Assembly (NCBI RefSeq): GCF_010820665.1
Contig: NZ_JAAIKC010000001.1
Span: 806,001 to 870,000, forward strand
Length of the DNA: 64,000 nucleotides
Reading direction: 5' to 3'
From: Paenibacillus sp. SYP-B3998
GTDB taxonomy: Bacteria > Bacillota > Bacilli > Paenibacillales > NBRC-103111
Below are positions 1 through 8,990 of this stretch, one piece after another. Under the pieces are notes generated by a model. The model had not been told where the DNA came from. It was given only the letters and a program-made list of their open reading frames with translations, and did no database searches. Every line of letters begins with the position of its first letter. The first letter of the stretch is position 1. A program made the translations under genes and the position numbers.

Positions 1-806
1 GGTGCGGCAATCAAGCCAAAACAGCTGGAAGTTCTCCAGCAGCGACCGCTGCGTCTACAACCCAAGTGGCAAGCACGACTACGCCGGCAGCTTCCAAAGC
101 CGTAAAGAAAGTCGTTGTCGGCACAGGCACACAGTTTCCTAATATTTGCTTCATAGACGATAAAGGTAACTTGACAGGGTATGACGTTGAGCTTGTTAAA
201 GAGATTGACAAGCGCTTGCCCGATTATGAGTTTGAGCTAAAAACGATGGAATTCAAAAATCTTTTGCTCAGCTTGGAAACGAATAAAATTGACTTTATCG
301 CCCACCAAATGGAAGTAAATGATGAAAGAAAAGCCAAATTCTTGTTTAATGACGAGGCTTATAATATTTTCCCCAATAAAATTATCATTCATCGAGATAA
401 CAACGCCATTAAATCCATTGACGATCTCAAAGGAAAAAAATTGTTAGTTACAGCGACAAGCAATGCGGCTGTTTTAGCTGAGAAATACAATAAAGAGCAT
501 AACACGGGCATTAATATCGTTTATACCGGCGCAGGTGAAGACGCCAAGGCTTCGATCAAGGCGGGACGTGCAGATGCGTCCATCAGCACCCAATTTGCGA
601 TTGATTTCTTGAATAAAACAGCAGATGCGCAATTAAAAACAGTTGGCGATTCGTTGTCGAATTCAAAAACTTACTTCATTTTACGTAAAGATGAAGCGGA
701 TTTGAAAACGAAATTAGATGAGGCTGTGAAAGCCATTAAAGCGGATGGTACTTTAGCCAAATTGAGCACCCAATGGCTCGGAGCCGACTACTCGCAGGGG
801 CAATAG
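1..806 (+). CDS. Amino-acid ABC transporter substrate-binding lipoprotein, 5' end cut off
   Basis: Periplasmic-binding-protein-like family 3 protein that captures a polar amino acid or derivative outside the membrane for the permeases encoded next. The first in-frame codon in the window, at positions 3-5, is a Cys followed by G-N-Q and an Ala/Ser/Thr-rich linker. That is exactly the start of a mature lipoprotein, so only the signal peptide and start codon lie outside the window. The GTG at 66 is internal to the linker and is not the start. The body shows the usual two-lobe SBP signatures, such as GYDVELVKEID and later IKSIDDLKGKKL. The stop directly abuts the next ATG, so the gene is translationally coupled to its permease. 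The substrate is inferred, from context with sulfur-salvage-like genes downstream, to be a cystine or modified-cysteine type ligand. Confidence 0.9.
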   Translation, partial: CGNQAKTAGSSPAATAASTTQVASTTTPAASKAVKKVVVGTGTQFPNICFIDDKGNLTGYDVELVKEIDKRLPDYEFELKTMEFKNLLLSLETNKIDFIAHQMEVNDERKAKFLFNDEAYNIFPNKIIIHRDNNAIKSIDDLKGKKLLVTATSNAAVLAEKYNKEHNTGINIVYTGAGEDAKASIKAGRADASISTQFAIDFLNKTADAQLKTVGDSLSNSKTYFILRKDEADLKTKLDEAVKAIKADGTLAKLSTQWLGADYSQGQ

Positions 807-1505
807 ATGGGGAAATCATTCGATATTACGCTCGTTTTAGATTTTCTTCCTAAGCTTCTGTATTATTTGCCGCTTACGCTGCTTATTCTTGTGGCTTCCT
901 TGGCGATTGGCTTCGCGCTGGGGTTGTTGATTGCTCTCACTCGGTTATACCGAATTCCGGTGCTTAGCCAGATCTCTGTCGTCTACGTGTCTTTCATTCG
1001 TGGAACGCCGATTCTTATCCAATTGTTTCTTGTTTTCTACGGATTGCCAATGTTGCTCCAAATCGTGCAGGTGGACATTTCGCGGATGGACCCGATTTAT
1101 TTCGTCATCATTACATATGGCCTTAGCATTGCAGCCTTTAAGTCCGAGAATATCCGAGCGGCCGTCAATTCGGTCGATCGGGGACAAACGGAAGCCGCTT
1201 ATGCAGTAGGAATGACGGGCACGCAATCTTTTTTGCGAATCGTTGTGCCCCAAGCGCTGCTTATTGCATTTCCGAACTTTGCGAACTCCGTCATTGGTTT
1301 TCTCAAGGACACGTCGTTGGCTTTTTCAATCGGCGTTATGGATATGATGGGACGGGGGCAAACGCTCATTGCCGCTACAGCGCACACGCTCGAAGTCTAC
1401 ATCAGTTTAACGATCATTTATTACATAACGGTTCTGCTATTTGAGAAAGTATTTAAGGTTACTGAGTTCAAGCTGCAAAAGCATGAGCGTCCGTTAGCCG
1501 GGTGA
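807..1505 (+). CDS. Polar amino-acid ABC transporter permease 1
   Basis: Inner-membrane permease of the HisM/TcyL type, 232 residues with about five membrane helices. The conserved family signature VSFIRGTPILIQLFLVFYG lies near residue 65. The EAA loop that docks on the ATPase is visible as EAAYAVGMTGTQ around residue 130. It starts one base after the stop of the binding protein and is followed within 2-11 bases by a second permease of the same family, so the importer probably has a heterodimeric membrane part, as in TcyLM. No ligand specificity can be read from the sequence. Confidence 0.92.
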   Translation: MGKSFDITLVLDFLPKLLYYLPLTLLILVASLAIGFALGLLIALTRLYRIPVLSQISVVYVSFIRGTPILIQLFLVFYGLPMLLQIVQVDISRMDPIYFVIITYGLSIAAFKSENIRAAVNSVDRGQTEAAYAVGMTGTQSFLRIVVPQALLIAFPNFANSVIGFLKDTSLAFSIGVMDMMGRGQTLIAATAHTLEVYISLTIIYYITVLLFEKVFKVTEFKLQKHERPLAG

Positions 1506-1515
1506 GGTGAGGAAG

Positions 1516-2226
1516 ATGAGCATTGATGTTGTGTTTATTTATACCGCATTTTTTGAAATTTTAAAGGCTTTGCCATTGACGCTCGTGCTGACCTTTGTCC
1601 CTCTCGTTATCGGCTTTGGGATTGGCTTGGTTACAGCTTTTGCAAGGATTTATAAAGTGAAGTATATATATCGGCTTCTTGATTTTTATGTATCTTTTCT
1701 GCGGGGGACCCCGATTTTACTGCATATCTTCCTTATTTATTGGGGATTGCCGCTCGTTATCGATCGGATATCGACCTATTATGGATGGGGCTTCAAATCT
1801 TCGTCCATTCCTTCCTTACTCATCGTATTGACGGCATTTTCGATCACCGCAGGCGCCTATATGTCAGAAATTATTCGTTCGGGCATCATGTCGGTGAACA
1901 GAGGTCAGATCGAGGCCGCATACTCGGTAGGCATGAGCACGCCTCAAGCGTTATGGCGCATCGTTATGCCGCAAGCCATCGGTGTTATTTTGCCTAACTT
2001 ATGTAACATCTTTGTTGGCTTCCTGCATACGTCTTCCTTGGCTTTTAACGTGTCACAGCTGGAGCTGTTAGGCAAGGCTAACGTCGTAGCATCTGTCAGC
2101 TTGAAGTTCTTGGAGGCGTTCATCGCTGCTGCCTTTATTTATTGGGGGCTTACCCTGCTGGCCGAAAGACTGACTGCTTTTTTGGAGAAAAAAGTGAATG
2201 CCTACAATCGAGGAGGGGTCGTATGA
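1516..2226 (+). CDS. Polar amino-acid ABC transporter permease 2
   Basis: Second permease of the same importer, 236 residues from the chosen start. The signature [20 protein letters not shown] and the EAA loop [12 protein letters not shown] match its partner upstream. A GTG at 1507 would add three residues. The ATG at 1516 is preferred because GGTGAGGTGAGG lies at a suitable distance before it. The gene overlaps the following ATPase start by four bases (ATGA), a typical sign of translational coupling. Confidence 0.9.
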   Translation: MSIDVVFIYTAFFEILKALPLTLVLTFVPLVIGFGIGLVTAFARIYKVKYIYRLLDFYVSFLRGTPILLHIFLIYWGLPLVIDRISTYYGWGFKSSSIPSLLIVLTAFSITAGAYMSEIIRSGIMSVNRGQIEAAYSVGMSTPQALWRIVMPQAIGVILPNLCNIFVGFLHTSSLAFNVSQLELLGKANVVASVSLKFLEAFIAAAFIYWGLTLLAERLTAFLEKKVNAYNRGGVV

Positions 2227-2975
2227 TTCGGTTAACGAATATCCATAAATCCTTTGGCAAAAACAAGGTGCTGAATGGTATTAACCTTACTGTGCAAAAA
2301 GGGGACGTGGTCGCCATTCTTGGTCCTAGCGGTTCGGGTAAAACGACGCTGCTGCGCTGCGTAAACTTTCTTGAGAAGCCGAATGATGGAGAAATTTCGA
2401 TCGGAGATTTCAAAGTAAGCGGAAAGCATCCTAGCAAGCAGGATATTATTCAGCTGCGCAGGAAAACTGCGATGGTGTTTCAGCACTATAATCTGTTTAA
2501 ACACAAGACGGTGCTTGAAAATGTGATGGAAGGACTCCTTATCGCGCAAAAGCAACCGAAAGACGAGGCTAAGCGAAAAAGTCTGGAAGTTTTAGACAAA
2601 GTTGGACTTCGGGAAAAGGTAGACGCTTATCCAAGCCAGCTTTCCGGCGGGCAGCAGCAGCGGGTAGGGATTGCTCGCGCTCTTGCGCTGAATCCAGAAG
2701 TTATTTTGTTCGATGAACCGACCTCCGCGCTTGATCCAGAATTAGTTGGCGAAGTACTTGCAGTTATTCAAAAAATTGCCCGAGAAGGGGTGACGATGAT
2801 TATCGTAACCCACGAAGTCGGCTTTGCAAGGGAAGTATCAAGCCATGTCGTGTTCATGGATGGCGGCGTCATTGTGGAAGAAGGGCAGCCGGAAGAATTA
2901 TTTGTTAGGCCGAAGGAAGAGAGAACGAAGCAATTCTTGAAACGCGTTACACCAGAATGGAGCTATGTCATTTAA
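2223..2975 (+). CDS. Polar amino-acid ABC transporter ATP-binding protein
   Basis: Cytoplasmic ATPase that powers the two permeases, 250 residues. It contains Walker A (GPSGSGKTT), Q-loop (VFQHYNLF), signature (LSGGQQQR), Walker B (VILFDEP) and the switch His (THEVG). Its length is normal for the TcyN/GlnQ family. The start at 2223 is chosen because GAGGAGGGG sits just upstream and the ATG overlaps the preceding stop as ATGA; reading from 2142 would run through the end of the permease gene. The family is certain; the substrate is inferred only. Confidence 0.93.
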   Translation: MIRLTNIHKSFGKNKVLNGINLTVQKGDVVAILGPSGSGKTTLLRCVNFLEKPNDGEISIGDFKVSGKHPSKQDIIQLRRKTAMVFQHYNLFKHKTVLENVMEGLLIAQKQPKDEAKRKSLEVLDKVGLREKVDAYPSQLSGGQQQRVGIARALALNPEVILFDEPTSALDPELVGEVLAVIQKIAREGVTMIIVTHEVGFAREVSSHVVFMDGGVIVEEGQPEELFVRPKEERTKQFLKRVTPEWSYVI

Positions 2976-2990
2976 TAGGGGGCGTAATCA

Positions 2991-3464
2991 ATGAGTCAAA
3001 GTATTATTGATCTTCAGAAATTTACGAATACGTATGAACAGCTCCGCTCAGCCGTGGAGGGTTTGACAGATGATCAAGCGAAATGGAAAGCTTCTGAAAC
3101 CAAATGGAGTGTTACGGAAGTGCTGTCTCACTTAGTGGATCATAGCTTAATCACCTCTTTTCGAATTCGCAAAATTGTTGCCGAATCACGGGCAGGTGTG
3201 ATTCAAATTCCGTCATTTGACCAAGATCCATGGGTAAGCAGTTCCAAAGCGAATGATAGCTCTGTGGCTGAAGTGCTGGACGTCTACCAGTCTTTGCTCA
3301 CGTACAATGGACTTTTTTTCAAGCGGCTATCCGCTGAAGATTGGGAGAAATCAGGTGTGAATGTCAAAGGGAAGACGCTCACGATATCAGAGCTGTACGA
3401 AGGATTTGTTAATCATGTGCAGGTCCATCTTGCACAGATCGATAGAATTAAGCAAGCGTTATGA
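2991..3464 (+). CDS. DinB-family four-helix protein
   Basis: Protein of 157 residues with the DinB/YfiT four-helix-bundle pattern: an N-terminal helix ending in the TDDQAKWKASETKWSVTEVL stretch, then LSHLVDH, and a C-terminal helix with NHVQVHLAQI. The His residues in LSHLVDH and HVQVH are where metal ligands sit in metal-binding members. Some members are mycothiol- or bacillithiol-dependent transferases, but many have no known role. It lies between the importer ATPase and an amine oxidase-like gene, overlapping the latter by four bases, so it belongs to the same transcript. A thiol-transferase role would fit the sulfur theme of the operon, but this is inference. Confidence 0.8.
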   Translation: MSQSIIDLQKFTNTYEQLRSAVEGLTDDQAKWKASETKWSVTEVLSHLVDHSLITSFRIRKIVAESRAGVIQIPSFDQDPWVSSSKANDSSVAEVLDVYQSLLTYNGLFFKRLSAEDWEKSGVNVKGKTLTISELYEGFVNHVQVHLAQIDRIKQAL

Positions 3465-4618
3465 GTCCTTCGACATCGTATGACGTTATTGTTATAGGCG
3501 CGGGCTCGATGGGCATGAGCGCGGGTTACTTTTTAGCCAAGCATCAAGTTAAAGCCCTGCTTATTGATAAATTTGACCCTCCTCATGGGGCTGGGAGTCA
3601 CAATGGCGAGACTCGGCTGATCCGTCATGCCTATACAGGCAGCCGCACTTATACCGCTATGGCGCTGCGCGCAGATCAATTGTGGACAGAACTTGAAGAG
3701 CAGAGCGATCAGCCCTTGCTCGTTCGCAGTGGTGTGCTGAATATGGGAGCGAATGAGTCGGGCAATTTGGAACAAAAATGGCAAACAACCGAAGAATTCG
3801 GTCTGCAAGTAGAACGGTTGGATGCAGACGAGATCCGTAAAAGATGGCAGGGCATCCAGCTTCCTGAATCGTATGTGGGCTTGTATGAGAGAGAGGCGGG
3901 CTTCCTCTACAGCGAGGCATGTATAAGGGCATATCGCAAACAAGCTTTGGCGCTTGGCGCGAGGCTGTTAGTGAATACGCATGTGACCCGCATCCAAATA
4001 GAGAAAAGCGGTGTTACTGTCCATACGTTAGAGCGTTCCTACCATGCGGATCAGCTTATATTGTGCGCAGGAGCCTGGTTTGGAGAACTGGAATCGCTTA
4101 TTCAGCTGCCGATTCGTTCCGTTCGCAAGGCAGTCGCTTGGTTTGAAGCGGACGAGACTTTGTACGATGTGTCACGGTTCCCTGGGTTCACATTCGGCGG
4201 AATCGGCGGCGGCTTCTATGGCTTTCCTAGCATTGGTGGTTCGGGCGTCAAGATCGGACGTCATGATGAAGGCCAAGAATGGCGGCCTGGCATGCCGTTC
4301 CAGCCGTTCGGCCATTTCTCCGAAGACGAAACTCATCTGCGGCAAGCGTTGGAGACTTTTCTGCCTCAAGCGGCTGGACGAATTCTTCGCTCAGCGGTTT
4401 GTAAGTACGAGTTTACGCCTGACGAGCATTTCATTATCGATCGCCACCCCGAGCATAAACATGTGTTCGTGGCTGGAGGTTTTTCGGGTCATGGGTTTAA
4501 ATTTTCCAGTGTTGTCGGTGAAATATTGGCTGAGCTTACGCTGAAAGGTAGGACGGAACAGGACATTTCTCCTTTTGCGCTAGCTAGATTTCATGACCAG
4601 CATGTGAACTTGAGGTGA
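3461..4618 (+). CDS. Sarcosine oxidase / N-methyl-L-tryptophan oxidase-like flavoprotein
   Basis: FAD-dependent amine oxidase of the monomeric sarcosine oxidase (MSOX)/SolA family, 385 residues, the usual family length. The dinucleotide-binding motif GAGSMGMS lies near residue 13, followed by the family string GSHNGETRLIRHAY. Cys314 in SAVCKYEFTPDEH corresponds to the Cys that carries covalent FAD in MSOX, and GGFSGHGFKFS near the C-terminus is the second conserved flavin contact. Family members oxidise N-methyl or other secondary amino acids to an aldehyde or imine with release of hydrogen peroxide. Translation starts four bases before the DinB stop. The true substrate is unknown; the position between two amino-acid importers suggests an imported N-substituted amino acid. 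Confidence 0.88.
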   Translation: MSPSTSYDVIVIGAGSMGMSAGYFLAKHQVKALLIDKFDPPHGAGSHNGETRLIRHAYTGSRTYTAMALRADQLWTELEEQSDQPLLVRSGVLNMGANESGNLEQKWQTTEEFGLQVERLDADEIRKRWQGIQLPESYVGLYEREAGFLYSEACIRAYRKQALALGARLLVNTHVTRIQIEKSGVTVHTLERSYHADQLILCAGAWFGELESLIQLPIRSVRKAVAWFEADETLYDVSRFPGFTFGGIGGGFYGFPSIGGSGVKIGRHDEGQEWRPGMPFQPFGHFSEDETHLRQALETFLPQAAGRILRSAVCKYEFTPDEHFIIDRHPEHKHVFVAGGFSGHGFKFSSVVGEILAELTLKGRTEQDISPFALARFHDQHVNLR

Positions 4619-4625
4619 ATGGCTG

Positions 4626-5411
4626 ATGATTGTCGTACAGCATCTTAACAAAACGTATCATACCGCAAGTACCCGTACGAAGGCATTGGATGACATTAAT
4701 TTGCAGATTGAAAAAGGCGAAATCTTCGGCATCATCGGCTTTAGCGGCGCCGGCAAATCTTCCTTGATTCGCTGCTTGAACCGCTTGGAGGAACCAGATT
4801 CCGGGAAAATCATCATTGGCAATAAAGTAATCACGGATTTAGACAAAAAAGAATTGCGCGAGGCTCGAAGAAAAATCGGGATGATTTTTCAGCAGTTTAA
4901 TTTGTTGGATGCAAGGACGGTGTTCCAAAACGTAGCCTTTCCTCTGGAAGCTGCGGGGCTGCCGAAGACTAAAATCAAACCAAGAGTGGATGAAATTCTA
5001 GAGCTTGTGCAGCTAAGCGATAAAGCGGACGCTTATCCCGAACAGCTCAGCGGCGGGCAGAAGCAGCGTGTAGGCATCGCACGCGCGCTAGCCAATGAGC
5101 CAGATGTGCTGCTCTGCGATGAAGCTACGTCAGCACTTGATCCGCTGACGACGTTTGCCATTCTTGAGCTGCTGCAAGAGATTAATCGCAAGCTGAAGCT
5201 TACGATTGTGTTTATTACCCATGAAATTGATGTGCTTCAGCATATCTGTGGTCGTATGGCAGTTATTGAACACGGGAAAATCGTAGAAACGGGCTTGGTC
5301 GATAAAATCTTTCTGGAGCCAGAAAGCGAAACCTCCCGCAGCTTTATCCGAATTATTCAAGGGTACCAGAGCAAACGCAGCTTGACGCAGAAAGTAGGTG
5401 CTCTCGTATGA
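4626..5411 (+). CDS. MetN-like ABC transporter ATP-binding protein, no C-terminal NIL domain
   Basis: ATPase of the methionine-uptake (MetN) type, 261 residues. It has Walker A (GFSGAGKSS), signature (LSGGQKQR), Walker B (VLLCDEA) and the MetN-like switch THEID. Typical MetN proteins are about 340 residues and carry a C-terminal ACT-like NIL domain that binds methionine and inhibits transport. Here the protein stops soon after the ATPase fold, so that regulatory domain is absent. It overlaps the MetI-like permease by four bases and is followed by a MetQ-like lipoprotein. It probably imports methionine or a related sulfur compound; the substrate is inferred. Confidence 0.9.
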   Translation: MIVVQHLNKTYHTASTRTKALDDINLQIEKGEIFGIIGFSGAGKSSLIRCLNRLEEPDSGKIIIGNKVITDLDKKELREARRKIGMIFQQFNLLDARTVFQNVAFPLEAAGLPKTKIKPRVDEILELVQLSDKADAYPEQLSGGQKQRVGIARALANEPDVLLCDEATSALDPLTTFAILELLQEINRKLKLTIVFITHEIDVLQHICGRMAVIEHGKIVETGLVDKIFLEPESETSRSFIRIIQGYQSKRSLTQKVGALV

Positions 5412-6076
5412 ATGAAGATTTAATGGGTCTCTTGCTGCAAGGGTTAGGAGAGACCCTCTACATGGTTGCCTTATCGACCGTGTTTGCCTTGCTTCTAGGT
5501 TTTCCTCTTGGCATCGTGCTCGTTGTGATGGAAAAAGGAAATCTGCTTCCCGCTCCGAGGTTTCACAAAGTGCTGAGCATCCTTGTTAATATCATTCGAT
5601 CTTTTCCAGCTATTATTTTGATTGTCGTACTACTGCCCCTATCCCGCTTTGTCGTGGGCACGACGCTGGGTGCTACTGCTGCCGTTGTTCCGTTAGCGAT
5701 TGGTTCTGCGCCGTTTCTGGCGAGAATTATCGAAAACGGCATGAAGGAAGTGAGCTTTGGCAAAATCGAAGCGGCTCAAGCTGCTGGGGCTACGCCTTAT
5801 TTTATTATTACACGTGTGCTAATCCCAGAAGCGCTTCCTTCCCTTGTTCGTGGTGTGACGCTTTCGATTATAACGATCATCGGGTTTACAGCGGTAGCGG
5901 GAGCGATTGGCTCCGGCGGACTAGGCAGTTTAGCGATCCGTTTCGGCTATATGCGGTTTAGGACTGATATTTTATTTTTCACCGTGCTGCTGCTTGTTGT
6001 GCTAGTGCAGCTCATTCAATGGCTTGGCGATTACATAGCAAAGAAAATCAATCAAAAAAGATACAAATTCGAATAG
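5408..6076 (+). CDS. MetI-like ABC transporter permease
   Basis: Membrane component of the MetNIQ-like importer, 222 residues with about five helices. The signature ILVNIIRSFPAIILIVVLLP is typical of MetI, and the coupling loop reads EAAQAAGATP. The ATG overlaps the end of the ATPase gene (ATGA). The partner binding protein follows 33 bases downstream behind CTAGGAGAG. Everything visible matches the D-/L-methionine uptake family; the ligand is not determined. Confidence 0.92.
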   Translation: MNEDLMGLLLQGLGETLYMVALSTVFALLLGFPLGIVLVVMEKGNLLPAPRFHKVLSILVNIIRSFPAIILIVVLLPLSRFVVGTTLGATAAVVPLAIGSAPFLARIIENGMKEVSFGKIEAAQAAGATPYFIITRVLIPEALPSLVRGVTLSIITIIGFTAVAGAIGSGGLGSLAIRFGYMRFRTDILFFTVLLLVVLVQLIQWLGDYIAKKINQKRYKFE

Positions 6077-6109
6077 GTTGTATACCCCAACTACTAGGAG
6101 AGATATGAA

Positions 6110-7009
6110 ATGAAAAATCAAAAAATCGGAGCGACTTCCGTTCTTGCATTGACCATTGGTCTATTAGCTGGCTGTGGATCGTCCGCACCAACAGCATCTA
6201 CAGTTTCCCCTTCTCCCAAAGCAAGTCAGGCACCTAGCGCCGAAGCTAGTGCAGCAGCAACCACAGCGGCAACCGCTCAGCCGAAGGCGGAAGTGAAATT
6301 GAAAATCGGTGCGGCAGCTGTTCCTCACGCAGAAATTTTGAATTTCGTAAAACCGAAATTAAAAGAGCAGGGAATCGACCTGAATGTGCTTGTACTGGAT
6401 GACGAAGGGCAGTTAAATCCGTCATTGGCCGAAAAGCAGCTTGATGCGAACTATTTCCAACACGTGCCTTATCTCGAATCGATATCCAAGGAAAAAGGGT
6501 ACAAATTTGCCGTAACGACCAAAGTGCACGTGGAGCCGATTGGCTTTTACTCAAAAAAACTGAAATCGATCGAGGAAATCAAGGATGGAGCGACGATTGC
6601 GATTCCTAATAATCCTTCGAATGAATACAGATCGTTAGTGCTCTTGCAAGCGAAGGGCCTAATCAAGCTCAAAGAAGGCATCACGACATACTCCGCAACG
6701 CCGAAGGACATAACTGACAATCCCAAAAAGCTGAAGTTTAGCGAAGTGGATTTCGCGCAGCTTCCTAGAGTTCTGCCTGATGTAGATGGCGCAATTATTA
6801 ACACCAATCTTGTATTAGAAGCCAAAATTGATCCCAATTCGGCCTTATTCCGTGAGGATGCGAATTCACCCTACGCCAATATTATTGTCGTTCGCCAAGG
6901 GGATGAAAATCGTCCGGAAATTAAGAAGCTCGGCGAGGTGTTGACTTCACCTGATGTGAAGAAGTTCATTCAAGAGAAGTACGGCGTTGCTGTAGTTCCG
7001 GCATTCTAA
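6110..7009 (+). CDS. MetQ-like substrate-binding lipoprotein
   Basis: Binding protein of the NlpA/MetQ family, 299 residues. A short signal peptide ends in the lipobox LLAGC at about residue 22, followed by a Ser/Ala/Thr-rich linker to about residue 60. The mature domain carries MetQ-type strings such as AAVPHAEILNFVKPKLKEQG and FQHVPYLESISKEKG. It would hand a methionine-like ligand to the permease and ATPase encoded just upstream. The ribosome-binding site AGGAGAG lies eight to ten bases before the ATG. The following monooxygenase gene begins only 25 bases later, in the same transcription unit. Confidence 0.9.
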   Translation: MKNQKIGATSVLALTIGLLAGCGSSAPTASTVSPSPKASQAPSAEASAAATTAATAQPKAEVKLKIGAAAVPHAEILNFVKPKLKEQGIDLNVLVLDDEGQLNPSLAEKQLDANYFQHVPYLESISKEKGYKFAVTTKVHVEPIGFYSKKLKSIEEIKDGATIAIPNNPSNEYRSLVLLQAKGLIKLKEGITTYSATPKDITDNPKKLKFSEVDFAQLPRVLPDVDGAIINTNLVLEAKIDPNSALFREDANSPYANIIVVRQGDENRPEIKKLGEVLTSPDVKKFIQEKYGVAVVPAF

Positions 7010-7034
7010 TAAACACTATTGCATAGAGGGGAAG

Positions 7035-8375
7035 ATGATTGTGGCTGGAAAAAGACAAATTAAATTGTCGGCCTACTTGGTGGGCACGGGTATGCATGTG
7101 GCCTCTTGGCGGCATCCGGACGCACAAGTCGATTCAAGCATCGATATCGCTTATTACCAGAGGCTGGCGCGATTAGCTGAGCGCGGTAAGTTCGACATCG
7201 CCTTTATCGCGGATAGCTTGGCGATTAATGAACAATCGCATCCGAACATATTGAATCGGTTCGAGCCGCTTACGTTAATTACGGCGATTGCGGCTGCCAC
7301 GAGCAGAATCGGTGTTGTTGCTACAGCTTCTACGTCGTATATAGAACCCTTTAATCTTGCCCGATTATTCATGTCTATCGATCATATTAGCGGGGGCAGG
7401 GCGGGGTGGAATATCGTAACGACGCGGGATCTTTCGGGAAACACGGCTCGGAACTTTAACGGCACTGAGCACTTTGAGCATAGCTATCGGTATCAGAGAG
7501 CAGAGGAATTCATCGACGTTGTGAAAGGGCTCTGGGATTCATGGGAAGATGATGCTTTTATCCGAAATCAGGCAAGCGGACAATTCTATGATCGCAGCAA
7601 GCTGCATCGAATTGATCATCAAGGCGAGTTTTTCTCCGTTCAGGGACCGCTGAATATCGCTAGATCGCCGCAAGGGCATCCCGTCCTCGTGCAAGCGGGT
7701 TCCTCCGAGTCTGGCCAGCAATTCGCTGCGCGGTCGGCGGAAATCATTTTTTCTCATAAAAACACGATTGAGGAATCGAAAGTATTTTACGAGGCGTTCA
7801 AAAGCAAGGTCGCTGCAAACGGACGAACCCCTGATGATGTCTATATTTTGCAGGGTATTTCACCAATTATCGGAGAAACTGCGCAGATCGCAAGAGAAAA
7901 GGCGACCTACTTGGATTCGTTGATTCCTGAAGAGACGGGGCTGAGCTTCCTTACGGATTACTTGAATGGTTATGATTTCAGTAGATACACATTGGAAACG
8001 CGAGCAAGAGATATTGGCTTGCAGGAGCTTAGGGAAGTGCGCTATGAATTTAAGCGATTTCAAGCAATCATTGCCAAAGAAAATCCTACCTTGCGCCAGC
8101 TGTATTCCTTACTAACGGGTTCCTACAGTGACGACTCGTTCATTGGAACCCCGGAACATATCGCCAACAATTTGGAAACATGGTTCACCGAGCGTGCGGC
8201 AGACGGTTTCATGTTGATGACACCGCTTCTCCCCAGCGGGTTAGCAGATTTCGTGCAGGAGGTTGTACCCCTTTTGCAAGAAAGAGGCTTATTCCGCACG
8301 GAATACGAGGGGACAACGTTACGCGGGCATTTTGGTTTAAGCGTGCCTGCTAATCAATTTGAAAAAGGAAGGTGA
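7035..8375 (+). CDS. LLM-class flavin-dependent monooxygenase (NtaA/SnaA/DszA group; YxeK/YtnJ-like)
   Basis: FMNH2-dependent monooxygenase with a luciferase-like TIM barrel, 446 residues. This matches the NtaA/SnaA/DszA subgroup rather than the shorter SsuD or luciferase types. Recognisable strings include HVASWRHPDA near the N-terminus, GGRAGWNIVTT near residue 118, HRGEFFSV-type HQGEFFSVQGPL, and PVLVQAGSSESGQ. Bacillus homologues in the yxeK and ytmI operons oxidise N-acetylated S-substituted cysteines, releasing usable cysteine. The adjacent acetyltransferase and importers match that arrangement. A separate flavin reductase would be needed and none is seen in the window. The family is clear; the pathway is inferred from synteny. 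Confidence 0.9.
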   Translation: MIVAGKRQIKLSAYLVGTGMHVASWRHPDAQVDSSIDIAYYQRLARLAERGKFDIAFIADSLAINEQSHPNILNRFEPLTLITAIAAATSRIGVVATASTSYIEPFNLARLFMSIDHISGGRAGWNIVTTRDLSGNTARNFNGTEHFEHSYRYQRAEEFIDVVKGLWDSWEDDAFIRNQASGQFYDRSKLHRIDHQGEFFSVQGPLNIARSPQGHPVLVQAGSSESGQQFAARSAEIIFSHKNTIEESKVFYEAFKSKVAANGRTPDDVYILQGISPIIGETAQIAREKATYLDSLIPEETGLSFLTDYLNGYDFSRYTLETRARDIGLQELREVRYEFKRFQAIIAKENPTLRQLYSLLTGSYSDDSFIGTPEHIANNLETWFTERAADGFMLMTPLLPSGLADFVQEVVPLLQERGLFRTEYEGTTLRGHFGLSVPANQFEKGR

Positions 8376-8380
8376 TTACG

Positions 8381-8878
8381 ATGAGCGACAAGTATCGGTT
8401 AGCGACCAACGCAGATGCGGAAATGATGCTGGAAGTGATTTCACAAGCGTATGAGTCCATTCGCGAGCTTGGCATCGCCTTTAGAGCTGCTAGTGCGGAT
8501 TTGGACATGATCAGCGAGAATATAATAAATAGTTCTTGCTACGTATTGGAAATCGATGGTTCGATAGTAGCGACGATCTCTTTGAAAAATCTAGAGGAAG
8601 TGACGGACCTACCTTTTTTATACTGGTTCGCCGTTTTACCTTCCTACAAAAATCAAGGTGTAGGCAATCGCCTTCTTACCTACGTCGAGGAGGTTGTTGT
8701 AAGGGATACATTGTTAGCGCCTGGCGTTGTGCTTGCAACGTCCCGCAATCATCCTTGGCTACTCGCGATGTACGAGCGTAAGGGCTACGAGCCCTTTCAT
8801 GAGAAGCCGCTTGGAGAAGCAGATACGCTTATTTTTTTGAAAAAGACATTAATCAAGCACACCCAGCTTGTTCAATAA
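8381..8878 (+). CDS. GNAT-family N-acetyltransferase
   Basis: Acetyltransferase of 165 residues. The acetyl-CoA binding motif is visible as VLPSYKNQGVGNRLLTYVEE near residue 90, and the C-terminal motif as LLAMYERKGYEPF. In Bacillus sulfur-salvage operons a GNAT enzyme (YxeL/YtmI) N-acetylates S-substituted cysteine before the flavin monooxygenase acts. Placement directly after that monooxygenase supports the same order of reactions here. The GTG at 8372 overlaps the upstream stop, but the ATG at 8381 has the better-spaced GGAAGG site. A strong terminator follows, so this is the last gene of the operon. Confidence 0.85.
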   Translation: MSDKYRLATNADAEMMLEVISQAYESIRELGIAFRAASADLDMISENIINSSCYVLEIDGSIVATISLKNLEEVTDLPFLYWFAVLPSYKNQGVGNRLLTYVEEVVVRDTLLAPGVVLATSRNHPWLLAMYERKGYEPFHEKPLGEADTLIFLKKTLIKHTQLVQ

Positions 8879-8887
8879 GGACGAAGG

Positions 8888-8924
8888 AAAGACGGCCAAG
8901 AGAAATCTCTCGGCTGTCTTTTAC
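8888..8924 (+). terminator. Rho-independent terminator after the sulfur-type operon
   Basis: A ten-base-pair stem (AAAGACGGCC paired with GGCTGTCTTT, one G-T pair) is extended by AGAG/CTCT around an AAAT loop and ends in a short T run. It lies ten bases after the GNAT stop and closes the 1-8.9 kb operon. Confidence 0.85.
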
Positions 8925-8990
8925 TATTCTGTGCTTTTTTATGCTACAGTTTAAAAGAGGTTTCAGGGATAGTTTTTACTCTGACGAAAG

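Noticed and set aside
66..806. A complete 246-residue binding protein starting at GTG 66
   Set aside because: The in-frame sequence continues to the window edge and begins with a lipoprotein Cys and linker, so the gene is truncated by the window and the GTG is internal.
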